Shown: positions 33,275-41,916 of the stretch, piece by piece
Numbering within the stretch: the first letter of the stretch is position 1
How the letters are laid out: each line of letters opens with the position of its first letter
Source of the DNA: CAZAPG01 sp964486935
Lineage (GTDB): Bacteria > Chloroflexota > Anaerolineae > 4572-78 > J111
NCBI GenBank assembly: GCA_964486935.1
Contig: CAZAPG010000011.1
Location: forward strand, 86,818 to 150,817
DNA: 64,000 bases
Direction: 5' to 3'
Position numbers and translations under genes: made by a program
Notes under the pieces: model-generated
The model's input: the letters and a program-made list of their open reading frames with translations, nothing else
Database searches by the model: none
Told to the model about the DNA's origin: nothing

Positions 33275-33748
33275 ATGCCCTTTTTATCACACCGCCAACG
33301 CGCTATTTTAGAGATGGCCGCCCAGGGCCAGAGCGACAAGGAGATGGCCCGCCGGCTGGAACTGTCGGTGCGGACCATTCGCGGCCATTTGCGCGACGCC
33401 CGGCTGAGGCTTAACGCGGCCAACCGCACCCACGCGGTGGCGCTGGCGCTGGCCGGCGGCCACATCACCCCTCCCTTGACGATACCCGGAAAACGACCAC
33501 AGGAGCGGGCGCAGTTGATCTGGGGACCAGACCACCGCACGCCGATGACCCCGCCGCCCGGCTTGTGGCTGAAGCTGCGGAATTTTGGCACTCATTACCG
33601 GCTGGTGTGGGTTTTTGACGGTGAGATTTGGCTGGCCAGGGAGGATACCACCCGGTATGGCAACCGGTACGGGGCAGGGGGCGCGGTGGCGGCGCTGCAA
33701 AGTTTGGCTGAGCGGGTGGGGGCTAATTTCAGCGATGAGCTGGTTTAG
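33275..33748 (+). CDS. LuxR/sigma-4-type HTH regulator
   Basis: A 157-residue protein with a GerE/LuxR-like helix-turn-helix at the N-terminus (LSHRQRAILEMAAQGQSDKE and MARRLELSVRTIRGHLRDA, residues 4-60) and a small C-terminal domain (WLKLRNFGTHYRLVWVFDG) of unknown fold. Likely a late-gene activator or packaging regulator. I start it at ATG 33275 because an earlier ATG at 33236 lies before the terminator hairpin and would encode it as protein. It directly precedes the recombinase-domain gene. Confidence 0.72.
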   Translation: MPFLSHRQRAILEMAAQGQSDKEMARRLELSVRTIRGHLRDARLRLNAANRTHAVALALAGGHITPPLTIPGKRPQERAQLIWGPDHRTPMTPPPGLWLKLRNFGTHYRLVWVFDGEIWLAREDTTRYGNRYGAGGAVAALQSLAERVGANFSDELV

Positions 33749-33783
33749 TTCCGAAAATGTGGATTTTCGGAAGTTGAGGCGCG

Positions 33784-34317
33784 GTGGCTAGACGATTACC
33801 AACCTGGCTGACCAGGGCCGAGCGCAAACGACTGCTGGCCGCCGATATGTCAGACCGGGACCGGGCCGTTGTATCGGTGTTTCTTTTTGCCGGCCTGCGC
33901 AGCAACGAGCTGCGGATGCTCGACATAGAGGACGTTGATTTTGAGGCCATGACCATTTTGGTGCGGCACGGCAAACGAGCCAAGCAACGGGTTGTACCGC
34001 TGCACGCCGAAGCCGCGGCCGCCATGGACCAGTATTTGGGAGATCGCCAGGCCGGGCCGCTGTTTTTGAACCGCTTCGGGCAGCGATTGAGCAACCGCTG
34101 GCTGCGGACGATGGTCAAGGCGCTGGGCCGCCAGGCGGGGATCAGGAAGGAATTGCACCCGCACGCGCTGCGCCACACGTTTGCCGTATCCATCCGGGAG
34201 GCCGGCGAGGAGCTGGACGTGCTGAAAGATTTGCTGGGCCATGCCTCCATCGAGACAACGGAGATTTACACGCATTGCAGTGTTGACCAGCTCCGTTCGG
34301 CGGTGGACAAAATCTAG
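33784..34317 (+). CDS. Tyrosine recombinase, catalytic domain only
   Basis: A 177-residue protein with all tyrosine-recombinase catalytic residues: Arg in AGLRSNELR (near 40), Lys in RHGKRAKQR (near 63), HALRH (near 125), His in LLGHAS (near 150) and the nucleophile Tyr in IETTEIYTH (near 158). The usual N-terminal core-binding SAM-like domain is absent although the gene is otherwise intact, starting with GTG after GAGG. XerC/D-like. It lies far from the phage integrase (62571-63542), so it may resolve multimers or invert a local segment. Confidence 0.85.
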   Translation: MARRLPTWLTRAERKRLLAADMSDRDRAVVSVFLFAGLRSNELRMLDIEDVDFEAMTILVRHGKRAKQRVVPLHAEAAAAMDQYLGDRQAGPLFLNRFGQRLSNRWLRTMVKALGRQAGIRKELHPHALRHTFAVSIREAGEELDVLKDLLGHASIETTEIYTHCSVDQLRSAVDKI

Positions 34318-34324
34318 GAGAGCC

Positions 34325-34822
34325 ATGAAGAAGATCGACAACCTGTTCCTTTTTATTGCTCTGGCGCTGGTAGCCGCCAGCATCATTGTTTGCGGTATCG
34401 AGCGGCTTGTGCCGGCACCGGCCAATACGCCGACCGCGACCAGGCCGGCCACCTCATCGCCAACGGCCACCCACACGCCCACCGTCGCCAAAATCATCTC
34501 GGCGCCCACGTTTACGCCGACTCCCACGGCCACACCCTGGCCAACCGCAACAAAACCCCGGCCAACCGCAACAAATACGCCGCCGGCAACCCCCACCGCC
34601 ATTACCCTGGAAACCGGCTGTCTGATCCATCCCGGGACCATTTACACCATCCGGACCGGCGACTCGCTATGGCGCGTGGCCGATTGCGCGTATGGCCAGC
34701 CCTGGCGCTGGCCGGCGATCTATCAGGCTAACCCGCAGTTGAGCAACCCGGACCGCATCCATGCCGGCAACCGGCTCATTATCCCCCATGAAAGGAGAGG
34801 TGAATGGCCAGGCCAACCGTAA
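34325..34822 (+). CDS. LysM-domain exported protein
   Basis: A 165-residue protein: N-terminal signal anchor (about 5-24, NLFLFIALALVAASIIVCGI), a Thr/Pro repeat linker (about 35-95), and one C-terminal LysM domain (YTIRTGDSLWRVADCAYGQP ... NRLIIPH) that binds peptidoglycan or chitin-like glycans. Position between the recombinase and the terminase module is where lysis genes sometimes lie, but no hydrolase domain is present. It could be a wall-binding lysis accessory or lysogen surface protein. AGGAGAG precedes ATG 34325. Confidence 0.78.
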   Translation: MKKIDNLFLFIALALVAASIIVCGIERLVPAPANTPTATRPATSSPTATHTPTVAKIISAPTFTPTPTATPWPTATKPRPTATNTPPATPTAITLETGCLIHPGTIYTIRTGDSLWRVADCAYGQPWRWPAIYQANPQLSNPDRIHAGNRLIIPHERRGEWPGQP

Positions 34823-35187
34823 GGCAGGTCCGCCGCGATGTGGAGGAGCTGCTCAAGCTGGCACCAATTTACAGGCGGTACCAGGAACTGGAGAAGAAGG
34901 TCAAGGCCGACATGGCCCAGTTGAAACATACCGAATGCGAGATCACGGGCCTGGGCCGGGTCTTCATTTCCTGTAGCGAGCGCGTTACAGTTACGCCGGC
35001 GCTGGCTATCGAGGTATTGGGCGAGGCCATGGCCGGCAAGGTGATTGTCACCAAACAATCCGTGCCCAATGAGTTGGTCAAGGCGTTTGTGACGGCCGGT
35101 GAGATATCAGAGCAGGACCGAGACAGGCTGCTGGCCGAGGCCGAACGGACGCCGGTGGTGAGCCTGCACGTGAGGCCGTTGCAGTAA
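34804..35187 (+). CDS. Hypothetical phage protein
   Basis: A 127-residue protein, N-terminal half helical and coiled-coil-like (VEELLKLAPIYRRYQELEKK), C-terminal half with regular strands and a VRPLQ end. Excellent AAGGAGAGGTGA ribosome site; overlaps the LysM gene by 19 bases. No family recognised. Translational coupling puts it in the same transcript as the LysM and membrane-protein genes. Confidence 0.6.
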   Translation: MARPTVRQVRRDVEELLKLAPIYRRYQELEKKVKADMAQLKHTECEITGLGRVFISCSERVTVTPALAIEVLGEAMAGKVIVTKQSVPNELVKAFVTAGEISEQDRDRLLAEAERTPVVSLHVRPLQ

Positions 35188-35196
35188 GGGGGAGAA

Positions 35197-35670
35197 ATGC
35201 CAGTTCAAATGCCCAGCGTTGATTTTTCGCAGTGGCCCATGTGGTTGTTGGCCGTTTTAATTGTGGTCAATTTGTTCAAAGAGCAGATCGGGACGGTCAT
35301 CCCGTCGGCGGTGCGCGATTTTTTCAAATCCAGGGGCGACCGGCAGGAGCACAGCCTGCAAATTGAGGAAACATTACTCAATAGCCGGCTGCAGGCCGAC
35401 GCAACCGAGCAATTGAGAAAATCCTGGCGCGAAGAGCAGTTCGCCGAGATGATCCACCAGAAAGACAGCTATCTCTACGAGTATCTGGACAAAAAGGTGG
35501 ATCGACTAGCAATTGCCCAGGAGCGCGCCATCGAGGTGTTATCCTCGGTGGTGGCCAACACCCGGCGCACCAACGATTTGTTGACCACCATCCACATTGC
35601 GCTGTCAAAACTGGCCGACGAAATTAAAAACCAGAAACACAACTACCATCACGGCGGCGAGATTCGATGA
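35197..35670 (+). CDS. Membrane-anchored coiled-coil protein
   Basis: A 157-residue protein with one hydrophobic helix near the N-terminus (WPMWLLAVLIVVNLF, about 12-27) and a long polar coiled coil (about 45-145). Ends with a His-rich tail. The topology resembles phage i-spanin or holin-associated proteins and, with the next small membrane protein, could form the lysis set in the absence of a clear holin-endolysin pair. AGGGGGAG precedes the start. Confidence 0.6.
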   Translation: MPVQMPSVDFSQWPMWLLAVLIVVNLFKEQIGTVIPSAVRDFFKSRGDRQEHSLQIEETLLNSRLQADATEQLRKSWREEQFAEMIHQKDSYLYEYLDKKVDRLAIAQERAIEVLSSVVANTRRTNDLLTTIHIALSKLADEIKNQKHNYHHGGEIR

Positions 35671-35876
35671 CAGGGTTCAAACGCCTTGTGGTTTTGTTCG
35701 CAATAGCGAACCTGGCGTTCACTTTATTCATGTTTGTGCTGATCATCCTGCCCCGGCAGTACACCCGGCGCATCCGCCACGCGCTGGCGCGGCTGGTGGT
35801 GGGTGCGTGGGTCGGCAACAGCCGGGTGTGGAGCATGCTCCACGATGATTTGTGGCAGAAAGGCAATGGCCACTGA
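35667..35876 (+). CDS. Small single-span membrane protein
   Basis: A 69-residue protein with one hydrophobic segment (LVVLFAIANLAFTLFMFVLI, residues 7-26) followed by a basic cytoplasmic-type tail. Start overlaps the previous stop (ATGA). Possibly a holin or lysis partner of the preceding coiled-coil protein; no family recognised. Confidence 0.55.
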   Translation: MTGFKRLVVLFAIANLAFTLFMFVLIILPRQYTRRIRHALARLVVGAWVGNSRVWSMLHDDLWQKGNGH

Positions 35877-36409
35877 ACGCCAAGCAACGGGTTTTCGTTG
35901 AACATTATTTGCGGTGCTGGAACGCAACCCAGGCAGCCACAGAGGCGGGCTACGCTCACCCCCGGCAGCAGGGCAGCCGGTTGTTGTCAAATGTTGACAT
36001 TCAGGCGGCCATCAAAGATCGCCTGAATGAATTACAGATGGGCGCCGATGAGGTGCTGGTTCGCCTGGCGGACCAGGCCCGGTTTGACCCGTTGCAATTT
36101 GTTTGCAAATACGAACTTAACGACGGGCAGCGGGTCCGGCAGTACGTAGGCATAGACCTGGATGCCCTTAAAGCCGCCGGCCTGGGCGGGGTGGTGAAGG
36201 GCATTAAATATGACCGCTCCGGGCGGCTGGTGGTGGAGTTCCACGACAGCCAGGCGGCGCAGCAGTTGATTGGCCAGCACCATAAATTATTTACGCAGAA
36301 GCACCAGGTTGACGTGCCGCAACTGGAACCCCTGCCCGAGATGTTGAGCCGGCTGCTGGACCAGGTGTACGGCCCGGCTCCGGAGGGTAACGATGCAGGC
36401 GTTGATTGA
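35852..36409 (+). CDS. Terminase small subunit
   Basis: A 185-residue DNA-packaging initiator of the terminase_2 family. The N-terminal HTH segment LNAKQRVFVEHYLRCWNATQAATEAGY, and SRLLSNVDIQAAIKDRL after it, are diagnostic. It recognises the phage pac or cos site and recruits the large subunit. GTG at 35852 overlaps the upstream gene by 25 bases. Oligomerisation region follows to residue ~150. Confidence 0.88.
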   Translation: MAERQWPLNAKQRVFVEHYLRCWNATQAATEAGYAHPRQQGSRLLSNVDIQAAIKDRLNELQMGADEVLVRLADQARFDPLQFVCKYELNDGQRVRQYVGIDLDALKAAGLGGVVKGIKYDRSGRLVVEFHDSQAAQQLIGQHHKLFTQKHQVDVPQLEPLPEMLSRLLDQVYGPAPEGNDAGVD

Positions 36410-36611
36410 CCGGTTGGAAACCATAGAGGCCTGGCCAGATACCCGCCGAAAACGGCGGGTAAAGGCGGCACTGCTACGCCGGATTAGCCGCCGGGTATTA
36501 CGACAGGCGCGGCGACGCGGGGAGTTAGAGCAATTGAAACAATTGCAACAGCAGCTATCGAACAATTCATTTACGACGCCCGACGCGCAGGCTGCCCGCG
36601 AGACCAGTTAG
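36393..36611 (+). CDS. Small basic ORF before the large terminase
   Basis: A 72-residue, Arg/Gln-rich frame with GGAGGG upstream. Up to about residue 52 it looks like a genuine helical protein; the rest overlaps a different frame (+36488 onward) that reads as the natural N-terminus of the large terminase. It could therefore be the true start of the terminase, joined by a -1 frameshift or by a sequencing indel, or a separate small gene. Confidence 0.5.
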   Translation: MQALIDRLETIEAWPDTRRKRRVKAALLRRISRRVLRQARRRGELEQLKQLQQQLSNNSFTTPDAQAARETS

Positions 36612-36667
36612 GCCGGCTTTTACGCGCCGGCATTGTTTTACAACCGAAACAACTCCAGGCCAGCGCC

Positions 36668-38026
36668 GTGGCCCGAGAGATGGACCGGCCAGGCGGCCCA
36701 ACGGAGTTGGGCTATGGCGGGGCCAGGGGCGGCGGCAAAAGCCACTGGATGCTGGCCCAGATGGTGGAGGACTGCCTTCGCTTTCCGGGCCTGAAGGGTC
36801 TTCTGCTTCGCAAGATCGGTAAATCGGTCAAAGAGGCGTTTGAGGACCTGCGGCCCAAGATTTTGAGCCGCATCGCGCATGAGTGGGTGCCAAGCCGCAA
36901 CATGCTGGTGTTTCCCAACGGCAGCCGGATTGTGCTGGGGAACTTCCAGAATGAGGCGGATGTAGATAAGTATCTGGGCCTGGAGTACGACGTGATTGGG
37001 GTGGAGGAAGCCACCACCCTGACCTGGCGCAAGTTCCAGGCCATCCAGAGTGTCAACCGCAGCAGCAAACCGGGCTGGCGGCCACGGATTTACACCACCA
37101 CCAACCCGGGGGGTGTGGGCCACGCCTGGTATAAGAACCGGTTTGTGACGCCGGCCCGGAATGGGCAGGAACGGGAGACGCGCTTTATTCAGGCCACGGT
37201 TGACGATAACCAGTTCGTCAACCCGGAGTACGAGCAGAAGCTCAACCAGTTGACCGGCTGGTTGCTGCGGGCCTGGCGTTATGGCGATTGGGACATCGCC
37301 GCCGGCCAGTTCTTTACAACGTTCCGGCACGAGGTCCACGTTAAGAAGCCGATCAGGATACCAGACCACTGGCGGGTGTGGTGCTCGATGGACTACGGCT
37401 ACCACCACCCCACGGTGGTGCACCTGTGGGTCGAGGATGACGACGGCGTGGTCTATACCATTGATGAGCATGTTGCCCGGCGCTGGCAGGTGAGCCAGCA
37501 CGTCGAGGCCACCAGGGCGATGCTGGCCCGGTGGGACATCTCGCTGAGCCGGTTAAAAACGTTTGTGGCCGGCCACGACGTTTTTGCCCAGCGCGACGAG
37601 GGTCCGACCGTGGCCAAACGATACCGGCAGTTTGGGATCAGGCTGAAGCCGGCCAATATTGACCGGGTGAACGGCTGGGCCGAGATGCTGGCTAGATTAG
37701 GCGATGTAGACGCCAAACCGCCCATTGAGCCGCGCTGGGCCATTTTTGAAACGTGCGGGCGATTAATCGAAACGCTGCCGATGCTGGAACACGACCCGCA
37801 TCGTCCCGAGGACGTGCTGAAGGTGGACATCGACGATGACGGGATCGGCGGCGATGACGCGGGCGATTGCGCCCGGTACGGCATCATGGCCGCGCATCGA
37901 GCGACGATGACCAGCCGCCAGGTGGATTGGTACGCCAAAACGCCGCAGCGCAGCGCAGCGCCACAACCGGCGCGAACCGATGAGGAAATCGAGCAATTGT
38001 TGAGCAACTATGGCCAAGACGACTGA
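36668..38026 (+). CDS. Terminase large subunit
   Basis: At least 452 residues of the packaging ATPase-nuclease. Walker A is GGARGGGKSH (near residue 18), Walker B/catalytic Glu is DVIGVEEA (near 115), and the nuclease domain shows CSMDYGYHHP near 240 and an Asp-rich DIDDDGIGGDDAGD near 390. The first usable start, GTG 36668, leaves almost no N-terminal sequence before Walker A. The same frame is open back to 36488 and encodes convincing terminase residues (EQFIYDARRAGCPRDQLGRL), so the real start or a frameshift lies upstream. Confidence 0.93.
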   Translation: MAREMDRPGGPTELGYGGARGGGKSHWMLAQMVEDCLRFPGLKGLLLRKIGKSVKEAFEDLRPKILSRIAHEWVPSRNMLVFPNGSRIVLGNFQNEADVDKYLGLEYDVIGVEEATTLTWRKFQAIQSVNRSSKPGWRPRIYTTTNPGGVGHAWYKNRFVTPARNGQERETRFIQATVDDNQFVNPEYEQKLNQLTGWLLRAWRYGDWDIAAGQFFTTFRHEVHVKKPIRIPDHWRVWCSMDYGYHHPTVVHLWVEDDDGVVYTIDEHVARRWQVSQHVEATRAMLARWDISLSRLKTFVAGHDVFAQRDEGPTVAKRYRQFGIRLKPANIDRVNGWAEMLARLGDVDAKPPIEPRWAIFETCGRLIETLPMLEHDPHRPEDVLKVDIDDDGIGGDDAGDCARYGIMAAHRATMTSRQVDWYAKTPQRSAAPQPARTDEEIEQLLSNYGQDD

Positions 38027-39371
38027 GAGCATTTTTGACACCGCCGAATTTGAGCCATTCGAGGAACGCTGGCAGCAGCGATTGAGGGAATTGCAGCGGC
38101 GTAAAAGTTATTATGATGGCTCGATTTATAAAAAGGCCCGGGAGCAATTGGGCTGGCTATGGCCGCGACTCTACCGGGGCATCAAACCACTATACCTGCC
38201 GCTGGCCCGGGCGGTCGATGTGGACACCGGCATTGTGCCCGGCGATTGGAAACTGCCCGACGGCACAACCGAGCAGCCGTTCAACCGGGCCTGGCAGCCG
38301 GCGTTGGAGCGGGTTTTTGATTGGTCCGACTGGGACCGGGACGGGGTGCTGTTTGTGCACTACGGCGCTATGTATGGCGTGAGCGGGCTAAAAATCAGCG
38401 ATCTGCGCGAGCGGCGAATTGTTCAAATCAAACCAGTCAAGCCGAGCTGCTTTATGCTCATCGAGGCCGGCGATTATGACGACACGCCGGCCATGGCCAT
38501 CTACCTGGAGATGCGGCGCGACCGGAGCGGCAAGGAATATGAGTACGCTGAGGTGATATCAGCCGAGATGATCCGCACATTCAGAAATGGGCAGCCTGAC
38601 GAGTTTGACGGCCGGCCGGCCGAGTATACCAACGAGTTGGGCTTTGTGCCGTTTATTGAGAATGAGCACATCAAAACCGGCGAGCATCTGGGCGAAGCGA
38701 CCTACCAAAAGGCCATACCGTTGCTGGATGAAGTGAACCAACTGGCCAGCTACCTGGCCGACATTATTGCCAAAAACGCCGAGCCGCAGTGGGTGGCCAT
38801 TGGCGCGGAGAGCAGCGAACTGGTTAAAAGCGGGGATAATATGTGGTTTATCCCGGCCGGCGGAAAAGTGGAGCCGGTGCTGCCGAAGGTGGATATCGCC
38901 GGGGTGCTGGAATTTGTACGCGAAATCCGCGACCAGGTGACGGGGGCGCTGCCGGAAATCAGTTTTGACGAGTTGCGGAAGAAGGATCAGATAGCGACGG
39001 CGACGCTGGAGTTGCAATTAATGGAACTGGTGTTGAAGATTCGGCGTTGCCGGCCCAATTACGACCACGCGCTGGCCGACGCGCTGCGGATGGCGGCCCG
39101 GGCCGGGGCATCGATGAATCTGGGCGAGGTGTCGGTACTGGATGACGAGGCGCTGGCGTTTGACAAGGAGCGGCCGATATTGCCACTGGACCCGGAGACG
39201 GCCATGCGGCTGGAATTTCAGGCGCTGGCGCTGGAGCGGGAGCGAGCGATGGCCAACGACCGCGAGGGGATGAATACCAGCCCTGGCGATCCTGACAACA
39301 ACCATGGGACACAGAACAACGATGATGGGACGCCGGCCGGCGACCCGGGCGAAAGTACGAATAATGCCTGA
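38010..39371 (+). CDS. Portal protein (SPP1 gp6-like)
   Basis: A 453-residue head-vertex portal; twelve copies form the DNA channel and dock the terminase. Length and features such as PFIENEHIKTGEHLGEAT, DEVNQLASYLADIIAKNAEP and IRDQVTGALPEIS fit the gp6/HK97-like portal group. Overlaps the terminase by 17 bases. The C-terminal ~40 residues are Asn/Asp-rich and probably disordered. Confidence 0.88.
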   Translation: MAKTTESIFDTAEFEPFEERWQQRLRELQRRKSYYDGSIYKKAREQLGWLWPRLYRGIKPLYLPLARAVDVDTGIVPGDWKLPDGTTEQPFNRAWQPALERVFDWSDWDRDGVLFVHYGAMYGVSGLKISDLRERRIVQIKPVKPSCFMLIEAGDYDDTPAMAIYLEMRRDRSGKEYEYAEVISAEMIRTFRNGQPDEFDGRPAEYTNELGFVPFIENEHIKTGEHLGEATYQKAIPLLDEVNQLASYLADIIAKNAEPQWVAIGAESSELVKSGDNMWFIPAGGKVEPVLPKVDIAGVLEFVREIRDQVTGALPEISFDELRKKDQIATATLELQLMELVLKIRRCRPNYDHALADALRMAARAGASMNLGEVSVLDDEALAFDKERPILPLDPETAMRLEFQALALERERAMANDREGMNTSPGDPDNNHGTQNNDDGTPAGDPGESTNNA

Positions 39372-40287
39372 TTTGCGACCGGCCACAGCGTTTCGGCGGG
39401 AGATGACCGCGCTGGAGCGGCGCTATATTCGCTCGGTGGAGCAGGCGATGCGCCAAAGCCGGCTGGCGCTGGTGGAGGCGCTGGTATCGAGCGGCGGGAA
39501 TGACATCAGCCTGGTGCCGGTCATCCGGCGAGAATTGGACGATTTGCGGCGGCAGGTGGCCGCGATTGCCGCCGAATTTAGCCAGCCAATTGAAGCGGCA
39601 GCGGCGACGCTGGCCGAGCGGCAATTTGAGCAGGTAGCGCGGCTGACGACCGCCGCGCCAGATTTTCAGGCGGCCCAGAATGGGACCGCCGGCGAGCGGC
39701 GCACGGTGATGGGCGGCCTGCTGCAAAACATTACCAACTGGATTGACGCCTTGCAGGTGCGGCTACAAACGGAACTGGGCCGGTTGCGGGCCAGCGGCGA
39801 GGAGACTGACGCGATTGTCGCCCGGCTGCTGGCCGAGGACGTGGCCGACGGGCGGGTCTCGGTGTGGCGAGACGCCACCAACCGCATGGCCTCCGACAGC
39901 CAGATTGATTTATGGACGGCGGCGACCAACATGGCCCGAACGTATTACAGCGCCGGCGAGAACCAGGTGCAGCAGGTGTGGCGCAAGCAGTCCATTGCGG
40001 CCATCGATGAGCGGACCACGGATTGCTGCCTGCGGGTACACGGCCAGATACAGGACCGGGACAAGCCGTTTAAATTGACCGGCACGCCGCGCTTTCGTGA
40101 TGAAATTATGGAGCCGCCGTTTCACTGGTTTTGCCGCACAGCCACGGCGCTGTGGCTGGAAGAATTCGAGGTGGCCGGCATCACCACCGAGGAGATGCGG
40201 GCCGCGGCGCTGGCCGAACTGGAGGCCCGCGAGCGAACCGGTACCACGGTCGAGATTCATCCGGCGCATGCAACCAGCCGGAGATAA
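39364..40287 (+). CDS. Minor head protein (SPP1 gp7 / Mu F-like)
   Basis: A 307-residue head morphogenesis protein; the C-terminal motif AIDERTTDCC...H near residue 220, followed by PPFHWFCRTA, is the conserved Cys/His block of the Mu gpF/SPP1 gp7 family. It is packaged with the portal and affects DNA ejection. ATG 39364 overlaps the portal end by eight bases; an in-frame ATG at 39304 lies well inside the portal gene. Confidence 0.87.
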   Translation: MPDLRPATAFRREMTALERRYIRSVEQAMRQSRLALVEALVSSGGNDISLVPVIRRELDDLRRQVAAIAAEFSQPIEAAAATLAERQFEQVARLTTAAPDFQAAQNGTAGERRTVMGGLLQNITNWIDALQVRLQTELGRLRASGEETDAIVARLLAEDVADGRVSVWRDATNRMASDSQIDLWTAATNMARTYYSAGENQVQQVWRKQSIAAIDERTTDCCLRVHGQIQDRDKPFKLTGTPRFRDEIMEPPFHWFCRTATALWLEEFEVAGITTEEMRAAALAELEARERTGTTVEIHPAHATSRR

Positions 40288-40327
40288 TAAATCGGGGCGT
40301 AGCCCGTAAAAAACGAAGGAGAAGATT

Positions 40328-40870
40328 ATGTTGTTTAACAGATATCCATTGATTTTGTGGGACGCCGACGGCGGCGGAGGCTCAGGCGGAGGCGGTGAAC
40401 CACCGGCAGACCCACCGGCAGACCCGCCCAAGGGTGATCCCGGCCCGGTGCCATATGACCGCTTCAAGGCGGTGAATGACCGGGCTAGAGAGTTGGAGCA
40501 GCGCCTGGCGAAACTGGAGGCCGACCAGAAGGCCGCCAAAGACAAGGATTTGGCCGACCAGCAGAAATGGCAGGAATTGGCCCAGCAGCGCGAGGCTGAA
40601 CTGAAAGCAGAGCGCCATGAGCGGCTGCGGCTGGAGGTGGCCACCGCCAAGGGGCTGCCAGTTGATTTGGCGGCCCGGCTGCACGGTGAGGACAAGGCCG
40701 CGCTGGAGGCGGACGCCGATAACCTGCTGAAATTTTTGAAGCCGAGCGAGGGGCCGGGCGTGCCCCCGGCCGGCAAGGGCGGCAGCCAGAAGCCGGCTGA
40801 TTTTAGCAAAATGACGCCCGAAGAGATCAGGAAGGCGGTCAAGGACAAATCCCTGGCCGACGTTTTATAG
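40328..40870 (+). CDS. Capsid scaffolding protein
   Basis: A 180-residue, highly charged helical protein with a Gly/Pro-rich start and a long coiled coil (about 45-115, RELEQRLAKLEADQKAAKDK), ending in a Lys-rich helix (TPEEIRKAVKDKSLADVL). This composition directly before a coat gene is typical of gp20/scaffold proteins that template the procapsid. AAGGAGAAG precedes the ATG. No separate head protease gene is found next to it. Confidence 0.8.
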   Translation: MLFNRYPLILWDADGGGGSGGGGEPPADPPADPPKGDPGPVPYDRFKAVNDRARELEQRLAKLEADQKAAKDKDLADQQKWQELAQQREAELKAERHERLRLEVATAKGLPVDLAARLHGEDKAALEADADNLLKFLKPSEGPGVPPAGKGGSQKPADFSKMTPEEIRKAVKDKSLADVL

Positions 40871-40950
40871 CAATCAAACAGGCTGTCGCCGCGTTGGGCG
40901 TTAAACACGAATTGGGCCTCTGAACCATTTATATAGAGGAGACAATTCAA

Positions 40951-41847
40951 ATGGCTAACATCACTACGACCGAACTGTCGGTCAATATTGCCACTATCGT
41001 TGCGGCCGAGGCGTTGGGATACCTCAAGGCCAACACCGTTCTGGCGCGGCTGGTCAACCGCGATTTCGAGAATGAAGTAGCGGTTCATGGCCAGACCATC
41101 GACATTCCGTTCACCGGCTCGTTGTCGGTCAATGACAAGAGCGAGAACAGCGATATCACCCTGCAAACCCCCACCGCCACCAAAGTTTCGGTGACATTGA
41201 ACAAGCACAAGGAGATTTCGTTTGTCATCGAGGATTTTGGCCGGGCGCTGGCCCGGACCGACTGGTTGACCGCCTACGCCGGCGACGGTATGGCCCGCAT
41301 GGCCGAACAGATTGACAGCGACCTGGCGGCGCTCTACTCCGGCTTTAGCCAGAGCATCGACGCCACCACCGGGCTGGGCGAGGATGATTTCCGCGAGGCG
41401 CGCCGGCTGCTGAACAGCGCCAAGGCGCCGCTGGGCATGCGCTACGCCGTGCTGCACGAGGATGCCGAGTATGAAATGCTGGGTATCGAGCGGGTGGTCA
41501 ACCGCGACTACGCCGAGAGCCTGGGCCGGGCCGCCGCCGACGCGTTCACCGGCCGTTTTATGGGGTTTGACGTGTTCATGGACCAGATGATTACAACGGC
41601 CACCAGCGAGGCCAAAAACCTGTTCTTCCACCGCAACGCCATGGTACTGGCCACCCGGCCACTGCCACCCGCGCCCCAGGGCGCCGGCGTGATCCAGACG
41701 GTGATGAACGAAGATGGCCTGGGGCTGCGCGTGACCCTGAGTTATGACCATGACAAGTTGGGCGTAAAAATCACTATCGACGTGTTGTATGGCGTGGCCG
41801 AGCTGCGCGACAACCACGGCGTGGTGGTCCGAACTGCCGAGATTTAG
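40951..41847 (+). CDS. Major capsid protein (P22 coat-like)
   Basis: A 298-residue coat subunit. Position after scaffold, length, and patterns such as EVAVHGQTIDIPFTGSLSV, VTLNKHKEISFVIEDFGRAL and FMGFDVFMDQ fit the P22 gp5-type HK97-fold family. It assembles the icosahedral shell. AGGAGAC precedes the ATG and a terminator hairpin follows the stop, suggesting high-level expression. Confidence 0.88.
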   Translation: MANITTTELSVNIATIVAAEALGYLKANTVLARLVNRDFENEVAVHGQTIDIPFTGSLSVNDKSENSDITLQTPTATKVSVTLNKHKEISFVIEDFGRALARTDWLTAYAGDGMARMAEQIDSDLAALYSGFSQSIDATTGLGEDDFREARRLLNSAKAPLGMRYAVLHEDAEYEMLGIERVVNRDYAESLGRAAADAFTGRFMGFDVFMDQMITTATSEAKNLFFHRNAMVLATRPLPPAPQGAGVIQTVMNEDGLGLRVTLSYDHDKLGVKITIDVLYGVAELRDNHGVVVRTAEI

Positions 41848-41868
41848 ACGGAAATCAACATAATCCGA

Positions 41869-41894
41869 GAAGCGCCGATGGTTGGCGCTTCTTT
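41869..41894 (+). terminator. Terminator/attenuator after the coat gene
   Basis: GAAGCGCC (41869-41876) pairs with GGCGCTTC (41884-41891), followed by TTT. The weak T-tract would allow partial read-through and so raise coat relative to downstream structural proteins. Confidence 0.6.
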
Positions 41895-41916
41895 ATAAAA
41901 AAAAGGAGAGATCAAC

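Noticed and set aside
39910..41817. Long minus-strand frame (635 residues) opposite minor head, scaffold and coat genes
   Set aside because: An antisense open frame produced by GC-rich codon bias; the plus-strand genes have recognisable families and ribosome sites.
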